Source of the DNA: Acidimicrobiia bacterium
GTDB taxonomy: Bacteria > Actinomycetota > Acidimicrobiia > Acidimicrobiales > MedAcidi-G1
NCBI GenBank assembly: GCA_012959995.1
Contig: DUCC01000034.1
Coordinates: 1 to 64,000 of the forward strand
Direction of reading: 5' to 3'
DNA length: 64,000 bases
Below the pieces are notes generated by a model. The model was not told the origin of the DNA. It made no database searches and saw only the letters and a program-made list of their open reading frames with translations. Below, in pieces: positions 7,409 through 18,719 of the stretch. Position 1 is the first letter of the stretch. Each line of letters opens with the position of its first letter. Both the position numbers and the translations under genes were made by a program.

Positions 7409-7441
7409 GATCTCGGACCTACTCCAATTCTGCGGGTTGCG

Positions 7442-7515
<74 letters not shown>

Positions 7516-7553
7516 GCAGTGACAAAACGGTATCGCCGACGAGTGGTCGGTCG

Positions 7554-8270
7554 CTACCCGGTTGGGGGAGGTTGTTTCTTAATTCCTGGCTTAGGAAGCA
7601 CCCGGTCACCGGAACGAACCCTCCTTCGCCGCACCGCAGTCTCCTCTTCGATGACGGTAAAACGAATACCCCCCATCAAATCGCTGATCAGGTTAAAGAC
7701 CACCACCAGTACCACGGTGGTTGCTGTGCCACCCACCACCATAACCAAACCGCCCAAAACAAAGATGCGGAAAATTTGTTCCGTGTCAAAAGCAAAGTCT
7801 TCTAACGCAAACAGTTGGGCAATAAAGTGCTCAACTTTTTCAATGGTTCCGGCGTCGCTGGCTGCTCCCCAAACCATAGAGGTAGCAATCACCGTCATGC
7901 CCCACACACACAAGTAAAAAATTAACCCAATTTTAAGTACCGACCAAGGCTCAATATGGCGCAACAGTCGGCGAACCCGGCGAACCCGAAACCCACCGCG
8001 CTCTCTCCCGGTAATGCGTTCAGGTTTTGAATCTTTTTCTGATTTACGAAAACGAGGCCCCTTTGCTGGGCTGAGGTCTTCTGCAAAAACCTCTTTTTCG
8101 TTTTCACCCGTGGGCTCAAACTCTGTTGATTGCTTATCTCCACTGCTTTGAAAAAGGTCTTCAAGGCGCGCTGCGGTAGTTGCTGGCCCGCCCAATTCAG
8201 GAAGTTCTTCACTCCCTGTCGTGGGGTCAACCACTTCTTCGTTTTCTGCTTGTTCAGATTCTTCTTCCAC
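7554..8270 (-). CDS. DUF3566 membrane protein (Rv0007-like)
   Basis: 238 aa starting at a GTG; no ATG is available in the open stretch upstream. Residues 1-95 are acidic and disordered, followed by a basic patch (RVRRVRRLLRHIEPWSVLK) that is characteristic of DUF3566. Two hydrophobic segments follow (about 115-140 and 170-195), then a short basic tail. Members sit next to gyrA across actinobacteria and are thought to act at the envelope or division site. The gene lies downstream of gyrA here as well, after a TadE/G-like gene. Confidence 0.85.
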   Translation of the reverse strand: MEEESEQAENEEVVDPTTGSEELPELGGPATTAARLEDLFQSSGDKQSTEFEPTGENEKEVFAEDLSPAKGPRFRKSEKDSKPERITGRERGGFRVRRVRRLLRHIEPWSVLKIGLIFYLCVWGMTVIATSMVWGAASDAGTIEKVEHFIAQLFALEDFAFDTEQIFRIFVLGGLVMVVGGTATTVVLVVVFNLISDLMGGIRFTVIEEETAVRRRRVRSGDRVLPKPGIKKQPPPTG

Positions 8271-8341
8271 GACCGGTGAGTCTAGAGGAATCAGAGCAGT
8301 TGGTCGCGGTCGCCTAGCATTTGTCTTTCAAAACCCTCTCG

Positions 8342-8677
8342 TTAAGGGATGAAACTGGCCACACTTTGCGCCTTGGCGGTGGCCCTGGCTCGACCAACAC
8401 GAACCACGATCACCACCTCAAAACCATCCCGACGAAACGACTCCAGGGTTGCCCCATTACTGGTGGCCATTAACTGTGCTGCTTTTTCCGGATCAACCCG
8501 GTCAGTTGCTGCTGCTAAGGCGGCAGCATCTGCTGCGGTACGGGCTTGTGCACGCTCCACCGCTACTGCACCTAACTCCGCAGCAAGGATCGCTAAACCC
8601 ACCGCCAGTAAAACCAGCAAAGCCATTAACGGTAAAGTCTGACCTCGGTCATTAAGCGGTTCTTTTTTAGACAACAT
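8342..8677 (-). CDS. TadE/TadG-like Flp pilus-assembly membrane protein
   Basis: 111 aa, ATG 8677 with GAGG seven bases upstream. The N-terminus reads NDRGQTLPLMALL, then one long hydrophobic helix, then ERAQARTAADAAALAAA. This is the typical N-terminal segment of TadE/TadG-like (putative Flp pilus-assembly) proteins. No other tad genes are visible nearby, so it may act as an isolated small secreted or membrane protein. Located between gyrA and the DUF3566 gene. Confidence 0.75.
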   Translation of the reverse strand: MLSKKEPLNDRGQTLPLMALLVLLAVGLAILAAELGAVAVERAQARTAADAAALAAATDRVDPEKAAQLMATSNGATLESFRRDGFEVVIVVRVGRARATAKAQSVASFIP

Positions 8678-8738
8678 AATTTCCTCACTTGGTTTCCAAG
8701 TAATTGGAATACAGGGGGGAAGTTTTGTTGCTTACAAC

Positions 8739-11249
8739 TTATTCTTCGAGATCGACAGTTTCGCTTTCAGCTTCAACTGTGTCTTCGTCTTCGCTCATGT
8801 CTTCGGCAGGGACCCGAGACAACGCCACCACATGCTGCCCATCATCGGGGTTCATTACCCGAACCCCAGTAGCGCTTCTTCCCTGGAGCGAAATATCTGA
8901 AACCGACATACGAATAATCACCCCACCAGAGGTCACCGCAAAAATATCATCATCTTCATTCACCACCACAGCCCCTGCTACCTGGCCACGTTCTTCGGTT
9001 ACCCCGATACCTCGCACCCCTAACCCACCCCGTCCTTTGGTGGAAAACTCGTCAAGGCTGGTTCGTTTACCAAACCCTTGCGTGGTCAAATGCAAAACGG
9101 TGGCCCCAGGCTTCACCACAGCACAAGACAAAAGCTCATCGCCTTCTCGGAACTTCATGCCTCGTACCCCCGCAGCGGTACGGCCCATTGAGCGCACTGC
9201 CGATTCGTCCATGCGTAAGGTTTGGCCCGACCGCGACACCAGCAACAAATCATCTTTCCCGCTGGTAGCCATGACATCAACCAACTCGTCGCCATCATTA
9301 AGTTTGATAGCAATAAGGCCCGCTTTTAACGAAGAGTCATAAGCAGAGAACTTCGTCTTTTTTACTCGACCACTTCGGGTAGCAAAAAACAAGAAGCGAT
9401 GCGTTTCGTAATCTCTGGTATCGATCACTGCCTGAATGCGTTCCTCTGCCTCTAACGGCAGCAAGTTAATAATGGCGGTGCCGCGTGCCGTACGGCTTGC
9501 TACCGGCACTTGATGTGCTTTTAAGCGATACACCTTGCCCCGAGTAGAAAAGAACAATAAATATGCATGCGCAGAAGTATGTAACAAGTGAGTAACCACA
9601 TCTTCATCTTTAAGACGCGCCCCCGCAACCCCGCGGCCCCCGCGGCCCTGGGTACGGAATTCATCGGCAGACATTAACTTCACATACCCACCGGCACTCA
9701 TGGTGAACACTTGCTCTTCATCATCAATCAAATCTTCAACATCAAGCGACCCAGGATCAACCATCAGTTCGCTTTTTCGTGGCGTGGCGTGGGCTTCACG
9801 AACTGCTTGCATTTCTTCCTTGATGACCTCGCGAAGTCGTACTTCGTCACCCAATATGGCTTCCAAGGCATCCATGGTGATTTTAAGCTCAGCTAAACGT
9901 GCCTCTAAATTGGTTCTGCCCAAACGAGTAAGTCGCACCAACTGCATATCCAAAATATGATTCGCCTGAATTTCAGTGAAACCGAAATCCTCACCCATTA
10001 ACCCCTCACGGGCGTGACTACGGTCTTCAGAAGATCGGATGAAGGCAATGATTTGATCTATTTGATCTAATGCTTTGATTAAACCTTCAGTGATATGAGA
10101 TTCAGCTCGAGCTTTTTCTAGCCGGTACTGCGAACGGCGGGTAACAACCTCCACCTGATGTTCAATATAAGCAACCAAGAGTTCCCGCAAGTTCAAAAGA
10201 CGGGGCACTCCATCAACTAATGCCACAGAGTTCACCGAAAAAGTGGTCTGCAAAGGTGTCCGCTTGAACAGATTGTTCAAAATAACCAGTGCCGGAGCAT
10301 CCCGTTTTAAGGTAATAACAATGCGGGTTTTTCCTTGCGCCGACTCGTCGTTGATATCGGAAATACCTTCAATTTCACGGCTATCAACGAGGTCACGAAT
10401 TTTGACCATGATTTGGTTCGGACTGGCCTGATAAGGCAACTCACTCACCACAATACGGTTCGTCCGTTTACCTTCTTCGATTTCTGTACGGGCCCGCATG
10501 CGAATACTTCCCTTACCGGTGCGGTAAGCATCTCGACTTCCGGCTCGGCCCAAAATAAGTGCGCCGGTAGGAAAGTCAGGAGCCGGCATGAAGTGCATCA
10601 AATCATCCGGGGTGGCCTCTGGGTTATCAATAAGATGCATGGTGGCATCAATAACCTCACCCAAGTTATGGGGGGCAATGTTGGTGGCCATTCCCACAGC
10701 GATGCCTTGACTTCCGTTTACCAACAAGTTAGGAAAACGCGCCGGCAACACCTTGGGCTCGCTGAACTCACCCGAATAGTTATCTATAAAATCAACAGTG
10801 TCTTCATCTATACCGTTAAGAAGCGCCAAAGCAATAGGGTCCAAACGGCACTCGGTGTAACGGGCGGCAGCCGCCGAATCGTCGGGAGAGTAACCAAAGT
10901 TTCCCTTAGGGTGAATAACCGGATGGCGCAAACTAAAGTTTTGCGCCATACGCACCAACGCATCGTAAATAGCTAAATCTCCATGCGGGTGGTATTTACC
11001 CATGACTTCGCCAGTAACTCTGGCGCACTTCATCGTTGGTCGGTCGGGGCGGGCCCCCAGGTCGTACATGCCCCATAAAATTCGACGATGCACTGGCTTT
11101 AAACCATCTCGCGCATCAGGGAGCGCACGAGAAACAATGACCGACATGGCGTAATCCAGAAAAGATTGTTCCATCTCTTCTTGAATTTCGATGGGCTCAA
11201 TAGTACCCATCGGTATGTTTTCCGTTGGTGTGTCGTTGGTATCGCTCAT
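8739..11249 (-). CDS. gyrA: DNA gyrase subunit A
   Basis: 836 aa, full length. The breakage-reunion domain has the catalytic Tyr in AAARYTECRLD. The GyrA box in the C-terminal beta-pinwheel is QGRGGRGV near residue 535. With GyrB it introduces negative supercoils. The quinolone-resistance region reads HPHGDLAIYD: the residue matching E. coli Ser83 is Leu92 (codon TTA at 10976-10974), while the Asp87 equivalent is kept. Lies 8 bases after gyrB, so the two form one operon. Confidence 0.98.
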   Translation of the reverse strand: MSDTNDTPTENIPMGTIEPIEIQEEMEQSFLDYAMSVIVSRALPDARDGLKPVHRRILWGMYDLGARPDRPTMKCARVTGEVMGKYHPHGDLAIYDALVRMAQNFSLRHPVIHPKGNFGYSPDDSAAAARYTECRLDPIALALLNGIDEDTVDFIDNYSGEFSEPKVLPARFPNLLVNGSQGIAVGMATNIAPHNLGEVIDATMHLIDNPEATPDDLMHFMPAPDFPTGALILGRAGSRDAYRTGKGSIRMRARTEIEEGKRTNRIVVSELPYQASPNQIMVKIRDLVDSREIEGISDINDESAQGKTRIVITLKRDAPALVILNNLFKRTPLQTTFSVNSVALVDGVPRLLNLRELLVAYIEHQVEVVTRRSQYRLEKARAESHITEGLIKALDQIDQIIAFIRSSEDRSHAREGLMGEDFGFTEIQANHILDMQLVRLTRLGRTNLEARLAELKITMDALEAILGDEVRLREVIKEEMQAVREAHATPRKSELMVDPGSLDVEDLIDDEEQVFTMSAGGYVKLMSADEFRTQGRGGRGVAGARLKDEDVVTHLLHTSAHAYLLFFSTRGKVYRLKAHQVPVASRTARGTAIINLLPLEAEERIQAVIDTRDYETHRFLFFATRSGRVKKTKFSAYDSSLKAGLIAIKLNDGDELVDVMATSGKDDLLLVSRSGQTLRMDESAVRSMGRTAAGVRGMKFREGDELLSCAVVKPGATVLHLTTQGFGKRTSLDEFSTKGRGGLGVRGIGVTEERGQVAGAVVVNEDDDIFAVTSGGVIIRMSVSDISLQGRSATGVRVMNPDDGQHVVALSRVPAEDMSEDEDTVEAESETVDLEE

Positions 11250-11257
11250 AATGACCC

Positions 11258-13297
<2,040 letters not shown>

Positions 13298-13376
13298 TCA
13301 CCACGCAAAATAGGGATCAATAATCAAGAGCAAAAGCCACGACTCTTTAAAAAAATATCAACAGAAATAAGGAGGT

Positions 13377-13694
13377 TTAACGGTGCTCGTTTGGGCGCAC
13401 CCGAACCTGAACTTTAGTGATTTTTCCCGGCCCAACCAGGCCTTCTATTCGCTCTAAAAGTTGCGTTTCTAGCCAGGTAATTTGACTAGCCCAAGCAGGG
13501 TCTTCTACCCGCACTAACAAAACAGAACCTTTTACCGCAACCGCTTGAACTCGAGTAGCTAACTCGGGGCCCATCAAGTCAGGCCACGCCTTGATGATGT
13601 TTGTGGTGGCATCAATTTCTGGTGCACCCATATCAGCCATAAGACGTTCCAAACTCTGTCGAAGTGGCGTCGGAGCTCTTTTTCTTTGTATCAC
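13377..13694 (-). CDS. DUF721 / DciA-like protein
   Basis: 105 aa, family DUF721 (Rv0004 in mycobacteria). The pattern WPDLMGPELATRV...AVKGSVLLVRVEDPAWASQI is diagnostic. DciA proteins assist loading of the replicative helicase DnaB in many bacteria that lack DnaC. Its start overlaps the recF stop by 4 bases (ATGA), so it is translationally coupled in the dnaN-recF unit. Confidence 0.88.
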   Translation of the reverse strand: MIQRKRAPTPLRQSLERLMADMGAPEIDATTNIIKAWPDLMGPELATRVQAVAVKGSVLLVRVEDPAWASQITWLETQLLERIEGLVGPGKITKVQVRVRPNEHR

Positions 13695-14767
13695 GATTTT
13701 ATTTTTCCTTCAACGATTTGGATGACTTGTGAAACATCCACGCCTTTAGGAAGTTGTCCCGCCGAAGTTACCAAGGTTTGACATTGGGGCAGCAAGGCAA
13801 CCAGCCCCGCTGAGCGAGTTTCATCTAATTCAGAAAAAACATCATCTAATAAAATTACCGGATGTACCCCAACCGCATCAGCAATCACCTGGTGGCCACC
13901 CAAACGCAAAGCGAGCGCCAATGATCGTTGTTCTCCTTGAGAAGCCTGCGTTCGCGCCGGCATACCAGAAAGAGTAATAACCAGATCATCACGGTGGGGC
14001 CCCACCGTGGTCACTCCTCGACGAAGATCATCAGAACGTGATTCTTCTAAGGCAACAGCAAGGCCTTGGGTGGCCCAAGCCGCTTCGTAATGCAGGGTTC
14101 CCGTCGCTCCCTCACCCTGCAACCCAGCCAAAACATTAAAAACGGGGTCTTGGAGTTGTTCAACCAGAAGACGTCGAGCGTCTACTAACGCTTGACCAGA
14201 TTCAACAAGTTTGGCATCCCAAACATCAAGCGTGCTCAACACGTCTGGGGTGTTTCGGCCTTTCGCTTGTTTTAACAAAGTATTTCTTTGTCGTAATACT
14301 TTGTCCAAAGTGGTACGGAGTTCATAATTACGGGGATGCAAATTTATAAGCAGTTGGTCCAAATACTCACGCCGCTCCCCAGGACTACTTTTAATTAATC
14401 GTAAATCATCAGGAGCAAAGACTGTGGTACGCAAATAACCCAAAAGATCACGAGATCGCTTTACCGGATTGCTGTTCACTAAAATTTTATTTCGTCCGGT
14501 TAGCGACAACTCTGCTTCTAACAACACCATGCGGGCGCCAACACTTACCTCTGCTCGCACTATGGCCTGATTTTCCCCATTGCGAACCAGGGTTTCTGTT
14601 GAGGCACCACGAAATGAACCCGCTAAAGACAACCATGCCAAGCCTTCTAAAATGTTGGTTTTACCTTGGCCGTTGTTACCCACAATGGCAGTAAGGCCTT
14701 CACTAAAAGTAAGATCGGCCGTTTGATGGTTTCTAAAATCGGTAAGCCAAAGCCGTCGTACCGGCAT
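13691..14767 (-). CDS. recF: DNA replication and repair protein RecF
   Basis: 358 aa. Walker A GNNGQGKTN lies near residue 30, the ABC signature SQGEQRSLALALRL near 278, and Walker B VILLDDVFSELD near 305. RecF loads RecA at gapped DNA together with RecO and RecR. It follows dnaN after 5 bases and overlaps the DUF721 gene, giving the usual dnaN-recF operon. Confidence 0.97.
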   Translation of the reverse strand: MPVRRLWLTDFRNHQTADLTFSEGLTAIVGNNGQGKTNILEGLAWLSLAGSFRGASTETLVRNGENQAIVRAEVSVGARMVLLEAELSLTGRNKILVNSNPVKRSRDLLGYLRTTVFAPDDLRLIKSSPGERREYLDQLLINLHPRNYELRTTLDKVLRQRNTLLKQAKGRNTPDVLSTLDVWDAKLVESGQALVDARRLLVEQLQDPVFNVLAGLQGEGATGTLHYEAAWATQGLAVALEESRSDDLRRGVTTVGPHRDDLVITLSGMPARTQASQGEQRSLALALRLGGHQVIADAVGVHPVILLDDVFSELDETRSAGLVALLPQCQTLVTSAGQLPKGVDVSQVIQIVEGKIKS

Positions 14768-14772
14768 AAAGA

Positions 14773-15867
14773 TTAAGACACACGTACTGGCATAAGCAGG
14801 TAAAGAAACTGTTCATCGCCCACACTGCGCAATACCGCTGGCTTTAATGAATCAATAGTTTCTAATTGCACCTCGGCGCCAGAAGAAACTTCAAGCCCGT
14901 CAAGAAGGTAGGCCGGGTTAAAAGCCACCACTAAATCTGTCCCAGAATATTCTGCATCAATGGTTTCGCGAGCCTGACCCACATCTTGGGTAATGGCAAT
15001 CAACTCCAAGCCATCAGCAGACATTTCTAAACGCACGGGGGTGTTTTCTTGCGCTAACAAACGAACCCTGCGCAAAGCATTCGTCAAAACACCTCGATCA
15101 ACAACCAACGTATTGGGGTGATCTTCAGGAATGAGGTTCCGGTAGTTAGGGAACTCCCCTTCAATCAAGCGCGTTGACACGCTTACGCCACCCACACAAA
15201 AAGTTGCATCATGTTCACCAAAAGACACGGTGAGTTCATCGGCGTCAGAAAGAAGTTTGCCGACCGCTTCAAGCGCTCGTGACGGAACCAGCACCGTTTG
15301 ATCAGTTTGTAAAACAGAAGTACCAGGTAAATCACGAACCGCTAAACGGTACGAATCGGTAGCAACAAAACGGAGGCCATCGTTTTCTGGCGCCAACAAC
15401 ACCCCGGTTAAAATTGGGCGAGAATCGTCACCACTGGCTGCAGTTACTACTTGATCAAGAGCAGCTGCTACCCCAAAGGCATCTAAAGTAACCGTTTCTC
15501 CGCTAGCCGGCTCTAAGCGAGGAAACTCATCGGCGGGCATTGTTCGTAAATTAAAATCACTACGCCCGGAAGATAAATTAGCTCCCTCGTCATCGATGGT
15601 CACCTCAACCTGGCCGCTACTTAACGCACGAACAATGTCTGACGCCAGTTTCGCTGGCAACACGGTTGCGCCATCTTCTTGACCACCAACGTCAACCGCC
15701 ACCTGAATGGTGAGATCATTATCGGTACCGGTAACCGTGAGATCATTACCAATTAAATTTAAATGCAATCCTGAAAGCACTTGCAAAGCACCACCTCTGG
15801 TGGAGGTTGCTTGCCGAGCAATAGTAAAAGCATGGTCGAGGACATCTCGTTCACAACGGAACTTCAC
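14773..15867 (-). CDS. dnaN: DNA polymerase III beta sliding clamp
   Basis: 364 aa, the normal length of the three-domain clamp. Typical features are MKFRCERDVL at the start, ATDSYRLAVRD in the middle domain and the C-terminal YLLMPVRVS. It forms the ring that tethers the replicative polymerase. It is the first gene after the dnaA-dnaN intergenic region with DnaA boxes and reads in the same direction as dnaA. Confidence 0.97.
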   Translation of the reverse strand: MKFRCERDVLDHAFTIARQATSTRGGALQVLSGLHLNLIGNDLTVTGTDNDLTIQVAVDVGGQEDGATVLPAKLASDIVRALSSGQVEVTIDDEGANLSSGRSDFNLRTMPADEFPRLEPASGETVTLDAFGVAAALDQVVTAASGDDSRPILTGVLLAPENDGLRFVATDSYRLAVRDLPGTSVLQTDQTVLVPSRALEAVGKLLSDADELTVSFGEHDATFCVGGVSVSTRLIEGEFPNYRNLIPEDHPNTLVVDRGVLTNALRRVRLLAQENTPVRLEMSADGLELIAITQDVGQARETIDAEYSGTDLVVAFNPAYLLDGLEVSSGAEVQLETIDSLKPAVLRSVGDEQFLYLLMPVRVS

Positions 15868-16065
15868 AGGTACGTCACTTTCGCCTTGGAAGGTTCAACA
15901 TGGATAGTGGGGATAGTAGGTGCTGTGGATTGTGGATGAGTGGACATTCGTGCAGGTGGTGGAGTATTTCTTTTTACACCGTTTATCCACCATTGTCCAC
16001 AAGATGTAGAAAGGCCACTGGTGGGCCTGTGGGGAACTGGTTGTTTGTCCACAGTTCGTCCTCAC
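15868..16065. other. oriC: Putative replication origin (oriC) between dnaA and dnaN
   Basis: The 198-base gap carries DnaA-box-like 9-mers: TTATCCACC (15983-15991), TTGTCCACA (15993-16001), TTGTCCACA (16045-16053) and, on the minus strand, TCATCCACA (15931-15939) and CAATCCACA (15924-15932). A short AT-rich stretch (TATTTCTTTTTACA) lies at about 15965-15978. Actinobacterial origins usually lie between dnaA and dnaN. A second box cluster lies on the other side of dnaA (17499-17754). Confidence 0.8.
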
Positions 16066-17478
16066 CTATTTCTGGGATTTTATGGCAGCGGTAAGGGTGG
16101 TTACCTGGTCGTAAATTTCTCTTCGCTCTGCCATGAGGTTACTTATTTTGTCTACGGCGTGAATAACTGTGGTGTGGTCACGGCCACCGAACTCTTTGGC
16201 AATCGCTGGGTAACTTAAGTCGGTGAGGTCTCTAAAGACGTACATAGAGATCTGTCGAGCGGTAACCAAAGGCCGCCGGCGGCTTCCGCCAGTAAGTTCA
16301 TCAAGAGAGAAACTATACATTTCTACTGTTTTTTCAAGAATCAAATCTGGGGTAATACGTAAAGGCTTATTTGCGGTAATGAGGTCTTGGAGCACCGTGC
16401 GGGCCATGTCTTCAGTTAACTGCACGTCGTTCAGACTAGAGAAAGCAGTTACTCGAGTAAGGGCACCCTCAAGCTCTCGAATGTTATCGGTGATGTTTTC
16501 TGCAATAAAGAGAAGAACCTCTGCCGGTATTTTTACTTTCGAAGGAGTGTCTTCGGCTTTTTTACGCAAGATAGCGAGCCGGGTTTCTATGTCGGGGGGT
16601 TGAATATCGGTGATGAGGCCCATTTTGAAACGACTCTTTAAGCGGTCTTCAAGGGTAGGTATGGCATCTGGTGGGCGGTCGCTGGATAATACGATTTGCC
16701 CACTGGCTTGATGCAAACTGTTGAAAGTGTGGAAGAACTCTTCTTGGAGTCCTTGCTTTCCTTCCATGAACTGAATGTCATCAATTAAGAGAACATCAAT
16801 CTCGCGGTAGTACTGCTTGAATTCAGGCAGAGTTTTATTACGAATAGCTTCAACAAAGCGGTTCATAAAAACTTCAGAAGAAACGTAGCGAACACGATGG
16901 GTGGGGTAATGGTCACGCACGTAGTTGGCTATGGCGTGCAAAAGGTGTGTTTTTCCCAACCCTGCATCACCGTAGATAAAAAGAGGGTTGTAGTTGCGGC
17001 CAGGGGTTTCGGCTACAGCAAGAGCGGCTGCCGCAGCAAAACGATTTGAGGTACCAACAACAAAATCATCAAAAGTTAATCGTTTTCCAAATGCATCCGA
17101 GGAAGAGGGTTGAGTGTTTTGTTGTTGAGTTGGCTGCGGCGTTTTGTTGATGGGGACAAAAGTGGTTTCTTTAGTAACAGGAGCAACCGGATCAGTGTCT
17201 AAAAAGGTGCTGTCGGTAACTACTTCGAAACGTAACTTAAGTTTTCCGTCCGAGAGTTCAGTCAAAGCATCTTGAACGATTTTTCGATACCGGCCGTCGA
17301 TGCGGTCACGCACCACGGTGCTTGGTACGGAAACAACTAACTCTTCATCGGTCACGTTAAGTGCCGTGGTGGATTTAAAGTTCATTTGCCACACCACATC
17401 AGAGACTTGTAGTTGAATTGCTTTAGAACAAGCCGCCCATATGGTGGCCGATTCTTCCTTGGTTGTTATTTCGTTCAA
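16066..17478 (-). CDS. dnaA: Chromosomal replication initiator DnaA
   Basis: TTG 17478 is preferred: GGAG lies seven bases upstream, and domain I then begins properly (EESATIWAACSKAIQLQVSD). A longer in-frame reading would run through DnaA boxes. The 470-aa protein has a Pro/Gln-rich domain II, Walker A GDAGLGKTH, Walker B VLLIDDIQFMEG, and the domain IV DNA-binding signature GGRDHTTVIHAVDKI near the C-terminus. It opens the origin and also regulates its own gene in many bacteria; boxes directly upstream of its start fit autoregulation. Confidence 0.97.
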   Translation of the reverse strand: MNEITTKEESATIWAACSKAIQLQVSDVVWQMNFKSTTALNVTDEELVVSVPSTVVRDRIDGRYRKIVQDALTELSDGKLKLRFEVVTDSTFLDTDPVAPVTKETTFVPINKTPQPTQQQNTQPSSSDAFGKRLTFDDFVVGTSNRFAAAAALAVAETPGRNYNPLFIYGDAGLGKTHLLHAIANYVRDHYPTHRVRYVSSEVFMNRFVEAIRNKTLPEFKQYYREIDVLLIDDIQFMEGKQGLQEEFFHTFNSLHQASGQIVLSSDRPPDAIPTLEDRLKSRFKMGLITDIQPPDIETRLAILRKKAEDTPSKVKIPAEVLLFIAENITDNIRELEGALTRVTAFSSLNDVQLTEDMARTVLQDLITANKPLRITPDLILEKTVEMYSFSLDELTGGSRRRPLVTARQISMYVFRDLTDLSYPAIAKEFGGRDHTTVIHAVDKISNLMAERREIYDQVTTLTAAIKSQK

Positions 17479-17498
17479 TGTCCTACTCCATTGTCGTC

Positions 17499-17754
17499 TT
17501 TTCCACAACTGTGGATCACCCTGTGGAAAAAGAGAAAAACCCTGGGGGGGTTTAGACAAGTACTCTCTCACCAATTTGAATGGACGTGGCAACGTAGCAT
17601 CAGAATCCGCATCGCGCGCAACTGGAAATCTCGGAAAGTAAAAGTCCTGCTTATTCTATGTTTCGCGCGTAACCGCAGGGGCTAAAGAAGCGTTTTTAAA
17701 CAACTGCCGCGCCGCGGATAAATCCAAAAGGAGGAAAAGTAGACCTGTGGATAA
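17499..17754. promoter_or_regulatory. DnaA-box cluster upstream of dnaA
   Basis: The 472-base gap between dnaA and rpmH holds TTTTCCACA (17499-17507), TGTGGATCA (17510-17518), TGTGGAAAA (17522-17530) and a perfect box TGTGGATAA (17746-17754, TTATCCACA on the minus strand). The first three flank the dnaA ribosome-binding region and suit autoregulation. The rest of the gap should contain divergent promoters for dnaA and rpmH, which I cannot place with confidence. A 7-bp hairpin (TCTGACA-GGTT-TGTCAGA) is at 17852-17869, and CTTGGTG/CACCAAG arms at 17902-17931 lie in the rpmH leader. Confidence 0.7.
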
Positions 17755-17950
17755 CTTTGTGGCAATGTGGCTTTCCTCGTTTACCGGTTGGCGCGCGTGG
17801 TCTTATACCCGTAGCCTTTAGCGATGCCTCGTATGTCACCCGAGCATTAAGTCTGACAGGTTTGTCAGATTCTCACCGGTGGCCTCAATCTATCGCTGTT
17901 GCTTGGTGCTCCTTCTTCTTATGACACCAAGTAGCCGACAGGAGTTATAA

Positions 17951-18085
17951 ATGAAACGTACCTTTCAACCCAACACTCGCCGCCGGGCGCGCAAACATGG
18001 GTTTCGTCACCGTATGAGCACTCGAGCTGGACGGTCAATTATCAAGTCTCGCCGCCACAAAGGTCGCGCACGCCTGTCAGCTTGA
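17951..18085 (+). CDS. rpmH: 50S ribosomal protein L34
   Basis: 44 aa, [19 protein letters not shown]..., the standard bL34 sequence, with AGGAG eight bases before the ATG. It is a short, strongly basic protein of the large subunit. Its TGA overlaps the TTG start of rnpA, starting a chain of overlapping genes down to yidC. Confidence 0.98.
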   Translation: MKRTFQPNTRRRARKHGFRHRMSTRAGRSIIKSRRHKGRARLSA

Positions 18086-18423
18086 TTGGCCGGCTTGGAA
18101 CACGGGGCGATTTTGATGCCCTCCGCCGCCATGGACAACGTGCACGAAGTGGCCCGCTCCAACTGCAGTTTTTGGCTTCAGTGAGCACCCCAAGGTCTAC
18201 TCGTGTTGGTTATGCCATTGGGCGTTCGGTAGGAAACGCCGTGATCCGAAACCGTACCCGTCGCCGCTTGCGCTCCATTATGACTGACCTTTCTTCTTCC
18301 GAGTCGTTACTCCCTTGCGGAGATTATTTGATTCGCGTGCAACCAGCAGCGTCCCAAGCGACTTTTACTGAATTAAAAGACTGGACACAAACCATGTTGA
18401 GTGACCTAAAGGCACGCTCATGA
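18082..18423 (+). CDS. rnpA: Ribonuclease P protein component
   Basis: 113 aa with the RnpA RNA-binding signature [18 protein letters not shown]. Starts at a TTG that overlaps the rpmH stop (TTGA), so it is translationally coupled. It pairs with RNase P RNA to mature tRNA 5' ends. Its stop overlaps the yidD start by 4 bases. Confidence 0.95.
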   Translation: MIGRLGTRGDFDALRRHGQRARSGPLQLQFLASVSTPRSTRVGYAIGRSVGNAVIRNRTRRRLRSIMTDLSSSESLLPCGDYLIRVQPAASQATFTELKDWTQTMLSDLKARS

Positions 18424-18719
18424 CGGCAAAAATGGGCTCTGAACTGGGGGTTTTTGCAAAAAGCATTCATTTTGTGGTCCGCGGCTATCAACGCCTTGGG
18501 GCCGGCCGGCCATCACCGTGCCGTTTTGTTCCTTCTTGTTCAAACTATGCACTTGATGCTCTTGAACAACATGGCGCAAGTAAGGGGTCTTGGTTGATGA
18601 TTCGTCGTATTGGGCGCTGTAACCCTTGGGGAAAAAGTGGTTGGGACCCTGTACCGTCACCAACTCAGCCCACCCGTACTGTTCTTACTCATTCTTGTTT
18701 ATCTGAAGAGGTTCGCTGA
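18420..18719 (+). CDS. yidD: Membrane protein insertion efficiency factor YidD
   Basis: 99 aa. The core [26 protein letters not shown] ... [15 protein letters not shown] carries the conserved Cys and aromatic residues of the family. It is a small amphipathic protein on the inner membrane face that assists YidC. The start overlaps rnpA (ATGA) and the stop overlaps the first base of yidC (TGATG). Confidence 0.95.
   Translation: MTAKMGSELGVFAKSIHFVVRGYQRLGAGRPSPCRFVPSCSNYALDALEQHGASKGSWLMIRRIGRCNPWGKSGWDPVPSPTQPTRTVLTHSCLSEEVR

Noticed and set aside
8687-8701. Hairpin ACTTGG-TTT-CCAAGT after gyrA as a terminator
   Set aside because: It lies next to the ribosome-binding site of the downstream TadE/G-like gene and has no T-tract on the minus strand; its role is unclear.
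17479-17592. Longer DnaA start at TTG 17592
   Set aside because: The extension runs through three DnaA-box-like sites and lacks family similarity; TTG 17478 has GGAG at the right distance.
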